Positions 60,893-64,000 of a stretch of DNA of 64,000 nt are shown piece after piece (positions within the stretch are counted from its first letter, which is position 1; the number at the start of each line of letters is the position of its first letter). The position numbers and the translations under genes were made by a program. Under the pieces are notes generated by a model, which did no database searches, was not told the origin of the DNA, and was given only the letters and a program-made list of their open reading frames with translations. The DNA comes from RYN-428 sp035551995 (GTDB lineage Bacteria > Planctomycetota > Phycisphaerae > Tepidisphaerales > Tepidisphaeraceae). Location of the stretch: contig DASZME010000048.1 of the NCBI GenBank assembly GCA_035551995.1, positions 9,829-73,828 of the forward strand. The letters are read 5' to 3'.

Positions 60893-62200
60893 ATGAACAG
60901 TTCCGTCATGGCAGATCAACGATCGGAATCCGGCCGACCCGGCGTTTCGCCGACGATTCCGCGGAGACTGTTTTCGGTCGAAGCGCTGGCGTCGGCGGGA
61001 ACCAACCTGCTGGTCACCGCCATCTACTTTTACACGACCAGCCGATTTCACTGGGGCCTTAAACAGAATTTCCTCTTGGCGACCGGGCAGGGTTTTTTCT
61101 ACATCGGCGGCGCGCTCTCCGCCCACAAAATCGCCGAAACGCTCAAGCCCCGCAGAGCGCTTTCAGCCGTCTATATTTTCATGGCGACGCTCGCCCTCTC
61201 CGCCCTGGCCGTGCGAACGGCAACCGCGCTGACGCTGATTCTGCTGGTGTACAACTTCGCCGGCAGCGTCAGTTGGCCGATCATCGAAAGCCTGGTTTCC
61301 AGCGGCGTCGACGCCCATAAACTCTCCCGCCGAATCGCGGCGTATAACCTTGTCTGGTCGTTCGTCAGCCTGGTGATGGTGGCGGTGGATGGTTCGCTCA
61401 TCGAGCATTGGCCGGCGGGCGTTTTCCTGATCCCGGCGGCGGCGCACGCGATTTCGTCGGCGTTGATGCTCAAGCAATATCGCGGACCAGCCCTCGTCGC
61501 CGCCGATCCGGGCGATTCGCGCGGCCACTTCGCCGGCGATCGCGACACGCCGGGCGATGAAGGGCCTGAGCCTGAATTGCTTCGCGTTCGCACATTGGCG
61601 TTGTGGCTCTCGCGCGTCGCGCTTCCCGCCACGTATGTGGTCATTTTCAGTCTGATGGCGTTGATGCCCTCGCTGCCCGTGATGAAACGGCTGGACCCCG
61701 CGTCCCAAACACTCCTGGGCAGCGCCTGGATGCTCAGCCGCTGGGTGACGTTTCTGATTCTGGGGATGGGAACGTGGTGGCATACGCGCCCCCGATTGCT
61801 GCTGCTGGCCGCGGTGGTGATGCTCTTCGCGTTTTTCGGGGTGACGCTCCGCCCTTCGGATATTTTCGCCAATGCCGCGCCGGCGCTGGACATTCCTTCG
61901 ATGATCGTCGCCCAATTTGCGCTCGGCGCGGCCCTGGGCGTCATCTACTCCGGCAGCCTTTATTTCGGCATGGCCCTCAGCCAGGGCAGCACCGAACACG
62001 GCGGATATCACGAAGCGCTGATCGGAATGGGTTTTGTCCTGGGTCCCGGCGTCGGCGCCATCGCTCAGGTGATTCGACCCGGCAATGTTTACACCGGAAT
62101 CGCCGCCGTCGGCACTGTCGTTTTTTTCAGCGTGCTCGCGGTCGCCGTCACGTCCATCATCGGGGGACGAATGGAAAACCAAACGATAATCGGCGGATGA
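60893..62200 (+). CDS. MFS-type membrane transporter
   Basis: A 435-residue protein with about twelve hydrophobic segments and an Arg/Asp-rich cytoplasmic loop in the middle (residues ~205-240). The N-terminal half (TNLLVTAIYFYTTSRFHWGL, GQGFFYIGGALSAHKIAETL) fits the major facilitator superfamily loosely; the substrate is unknown. GGAG lies seven bases before the ATG at 60893, just three bases after gcvP stops, so it belongs to the gcv transcript. A role in moving glycine, folates or a C1-related metabolite would fit the context but is only a guess. Confidence 0.72.
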   Translation: MNSSVMADQRSESGRPGVSPTIPRRLFSVEALASAGTNLLVTAIYFYTTSRFHWGLKQNFLLATGQGFFYIGGALSAHKIAETLKPRRALSAVYIFMATLALSALAVRTATALTLILLVYNFAGSVSWPIIESLVSSGVDAHKLSRRIAAYNLVWSFVSLVMVAVDGSLIEHWPAGVFLIPAAAHAISSALMLKQYRGPALVAADPGDSRGHFAGDRDTPGDEGPEPELLRVRTLALWLSRVALPATYVVIFSLMALMPSLPVMKRLDPASQTLLGSAWMLSRWVTFLILGMGTWWHTRPRLLLLAAVVMLFAFFGVTLRPSDIFANAAPALDIPSMIVAQFALGAALGVIYSGSLYFGMALSQGSTEHGGYHEALIGMGFVLGPGVGAIAQVIRPGNVYTGIAAVGTVVFFSVLAVAVTSIIGGRMENQTIIGG

Positions 62201-62327
62201 TATCTCATTCGATAATCCGCCCTCGCCGGCGCGAAGTCTTGAAAATCACATGACAAAGGCATGACCGCGGCGCGCCGATTCTTTCCCGCCAGGCGCGGAA
62301 AGCGCTCAAACCGCCGATCCCGTCGCG

Positions 62328-63830
62328 CTACTTTGTGAGCGTTACCCGGCAAACGTCAAACGGGCCGATTTCCACCTTCAACGTTTTGCCGGATGTTTCG
62401 GTCGTCTCGTCGGCGGTTTTGGTCGAAAGGCGCATGACCCTTACCTGCGGGACGGCAATTCCGTCAATCTCGACATGGCAGGCGTGGGCCGTGCGATTGA
62501 CCAGGAAGAGCCCGATTCCCCGCTCATTTTCAGCGGCGAACGCAATCAGATGATGCGAATCGGCCGGCTCAGTTTCGACCTCGAGCAGCTGCCGGCCGGC
62601 ATAAGGCGCCACCGCCTGCAGCGCGGCCGTCGCGTGTGGACCCAGCGCGAAATTCGCTTCGTCCACGCCCCCGAGGGCCAGCGACTTTACCATCGCCACG
62701 CCCCATGCCGACGCGATCGGCTGGTCGTCTTTCTCGCCGGGGATGTGGATAGGGCCGACGCCGAGCTTGCAATCCGTCGTGAAGCTTCGGATCGTGTTGG
62801 CCTGATCCGTCACCGCCGGGATGTTTTCCATGATGGTGTCATCGTCCGGCAGATGCGTCGTTGGAATGTACGGCCAATCGATCCGTTTCTTGTCGGCGTA
62901 TTTGGGGCGGGCGAAATCGATGACGTAAAAATCGACGCCGGCCGTCGAGGGCGCCGCCACAAGCAAAGGCAGCTTTGCCCCTTCGATCGGCCGCCCGATC
63001 TTCACATGCACCGGATCCTGCGGCGATGCCTTGGCGTCGGTGGCGCCGGCGACGGTCAGCGTGACGGTTTGCGATTTCTTGTCCCCTTTCCCGATGTGCT
63101 TATATGCGTAGGGAAGCGCGGCGAACGCCTTCCACGAGCTGTCGCCCCAGTTTCGCTGGTCTTCCATGTCGAACGTCGCCCCTTCGACGCCACAAGAAAC
63201 GTGCAGCCCGTCGGTGGTTGAATATTTCAGCGTATGAAAATGATCCGAGAGATGCGTCGGCGAAACCAGGCGAGGAAACGTCCCGTCGGCGACCGAGCCA
63301 TCGGTCTGGAAATCCTGCCCCGCCAGCGAAGCGTTTCCGTACAACACGCACAACCCGATGCGGTTGGATTCGAAATCACGACCGGCCACGCCCTCGGCGG
63401 CAAAGGTGATTTTTCCGTCGGCGGCGCCGACGATCGTGCCGGTCCAGGAATAATCGACCTCGCCCAGTTTGCAATCCGCCGCCAGATGAACGGTGAAATG
63501 ATCCGCGGCCTTCTCGACTTCCATCTTGGAGTAGACCGGTAGCGCCGTGTTCCAGTTGCCGTCGCGAACGCCGAAATAGATCCGCCGGATGATCTCCTTG
63601 TCGCCGACGCGGATGTAGCGCAACTGTCCGTCGGCGAATTTCATTCGCACGGGCCCGGCGTGCAGGATTTGGCCCGAGGCGGAATGATCGGTCGGTTCCG
63701 CGCTGTTGATTTCGCTCATGACGGCCCTTTCAAAGATCCCATCCGCCGCTTCGGACGAAGCGGAACAAATGACCACTGTAGCGACAATGAAAAAAGCGGC
63801 TATAGATAAAAAACGCTCATCGGATCGCAT
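62328..63830 (-). CDS. secreted D-apionate-lactonase-family-like protein
   Basis: A 500-residue protein with a signal peptide (SIAAFFIVATVVICSASSEA). The region LHAGPVRMKFADGQLRYIRV with EIIRRIYFGVRDGNWNT and the later FESNRIGLCVLYGN closely recalls the N-terminal beta-domain of D-apionate lactonase (ApnL) family proteins, which I know mainly from gut bacteria. The C-terminal part (EVETEPADSHHLIAFAAENER) is beta-rich, as in glycosidase accessory domains. Plant cell-wall apiose metabolism would be a natural theme, but no apionate pathway genes are visible. It may instead be a related sugar-acid or polysaccharide enzyme. Confidence 0.6.
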   Translation of the reverse strand: MRSDERFLSIAAFFIVATVVICSASSEAADGIFERAVMSEINSAEPTDHSASGQILHAGPVRMKFADGQLRYIRVGDKEIIRRIYFGVRDGNWNTALPVYSKMEVEKAADHFTVHLAADCKLGEVDYSWTGTIVGAADGKITFAAEGVAGRDFESNRIGLCVLYGNASLAGQDFQTDGSVADGTFPRLVSPTHLSDHFHTLKYSTTDGLHVSCGVEGATFDMEDQRNWGDSSWKAFAALPYAYKHIGKGDKKSQTVTLTVAGATDAKASPQDPVHVKIGRPIEGAKLPLLVAAPSTAGVDFYVIDFARPKYADKKRIDWPYIPTTHLPDDDTIMENIPAVTDQANTIRSFTTDCKLGVGPIHIPGEKDDQPIASAWGVAMVKSLALGGVDEANFALGPHATAALQAVAPYAGRQLLEVETEPADSHHLIAFAAENERGIGLFLVNRTAHACHVEIDGIAVPQVRVMRLSTKTADETTETSGKTLKVEIGPFDVCRVTLTK

Positions 63831-64000
63831 GGGTAGTCTCCGGAAAAATTCCCGATCAACCGAAATAAAAATTTCCCGGCGAGGCGCCGTGGCCGGAACG
63901 AAAACGGTTTCGCGACAAGCCGTTCGCGGTTCGTTCTGTATTCGCGCAAATATCGCTCCACGTCGCGGGGAACGCCATCGTGCGAAACGCGCACGCTATG
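63831..64000. other. right edge of window, possible start of a further gene
   Basis: On the - strand a frame is open from the edge to about 63800 (reading VRVSHDGVPRDVERYLREY near 63990-63940) and could be the end of a gene outside the window. It overlaps the start of the secreted protein gene and has no family I recognise, so I leave it unassigned. Confidence 0.25.

Noticed and set aside
1..64000. tRNA, rRNA, insertion sequences and prophage genes.
   Set aside because: No cloverleaf, rRNA, transposase, integrase or capsid signature was seen by eye in either strand; a dedicated search could still find a divergent small RNA.

Overview
The window reads as a chromosome segment of a Planctomycetota bacterium, probably near the Phycisphaerae. 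The evidence is a PVC-superphylum small basic signature protein (41034-41384), DUF4159, DUF4058 and DUF2752 proteins, very large secreted proteins, a PP2C/Ser-Thr-kinase fusion, high G+C, and intergenic spaces filled with dispersed hairpin repeats. I saw no rRNA, tRNA, CRISPR array, transposase or phage gene.

Layout. 1-13 kb is mostly housekeeping: the 3' part of a citramalate synthase gene, cyclopropane-fatty-acid synthase, RodA/FtsW, a nucleoside-type MFS carrier, metF, DUF4058, an XRE-type regulator, pyrC, a putative lipoprotein, DUF2752, a GT4 glycosyltransferase and serB. 13.2-35.7 kb is a same-strand run of cell-envelope genes: a 2036-residue secreted mosaic protein, a 2606-residue TPR/beta-domain protein, two further TPR proteins, a TolQ/ExbB-type proton channel subunit, two TolR/ExbD proteins, a one-TM Ala/Pro-rich TonB/TolA-like protein and a membrane DUF4159 protein. 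This is the best candidate for an undescribed system: a Tol/Exb-like motor joined to giant periplasmic TPR proteins that carry repeated Asp-rich loops. A convergent PP2C-kinase fusion follows.

38-43 kb holds an APC permease with a clear terminator, a secreted hypothetical protein, the PVC signature protein, an aminotransferase, and a small protein joining a DnaJ-type zinc ribbon to an RNA-polymerase alpha-CTD-like domain. 43.8-50 kb is a three-gene run: a RoxA-like di-haem cytochrome c, a patatin-like protein whose catalytic Ser and Asp are separated by about ten membrane helices, and a small conserved-looking protein. 50-56 kb is a MarR / RND pump / adaptor operon with a palindromic operator candidate, followed by a broken Uma2 gene. 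56.3-62.2 kb is the glycine cleavage run gcvT-gcvH-gcvP with an MFS gene. The window ends with a secreted protein resembling the D-apionate lactonase family.

The intergenic spaces carry four copies of a GCCCCGCAAGCGGGGC hairpin repeat, a family of CCCTCTCCCGG/CCGGGAGAGGG palindromes, and two inverted arrays of heptads (TTAGTTG, CCAGTTG, TCAGTTG) inside the Tol-like operon. All functional calls come from reading the sequence and recalling families; no database search was run.
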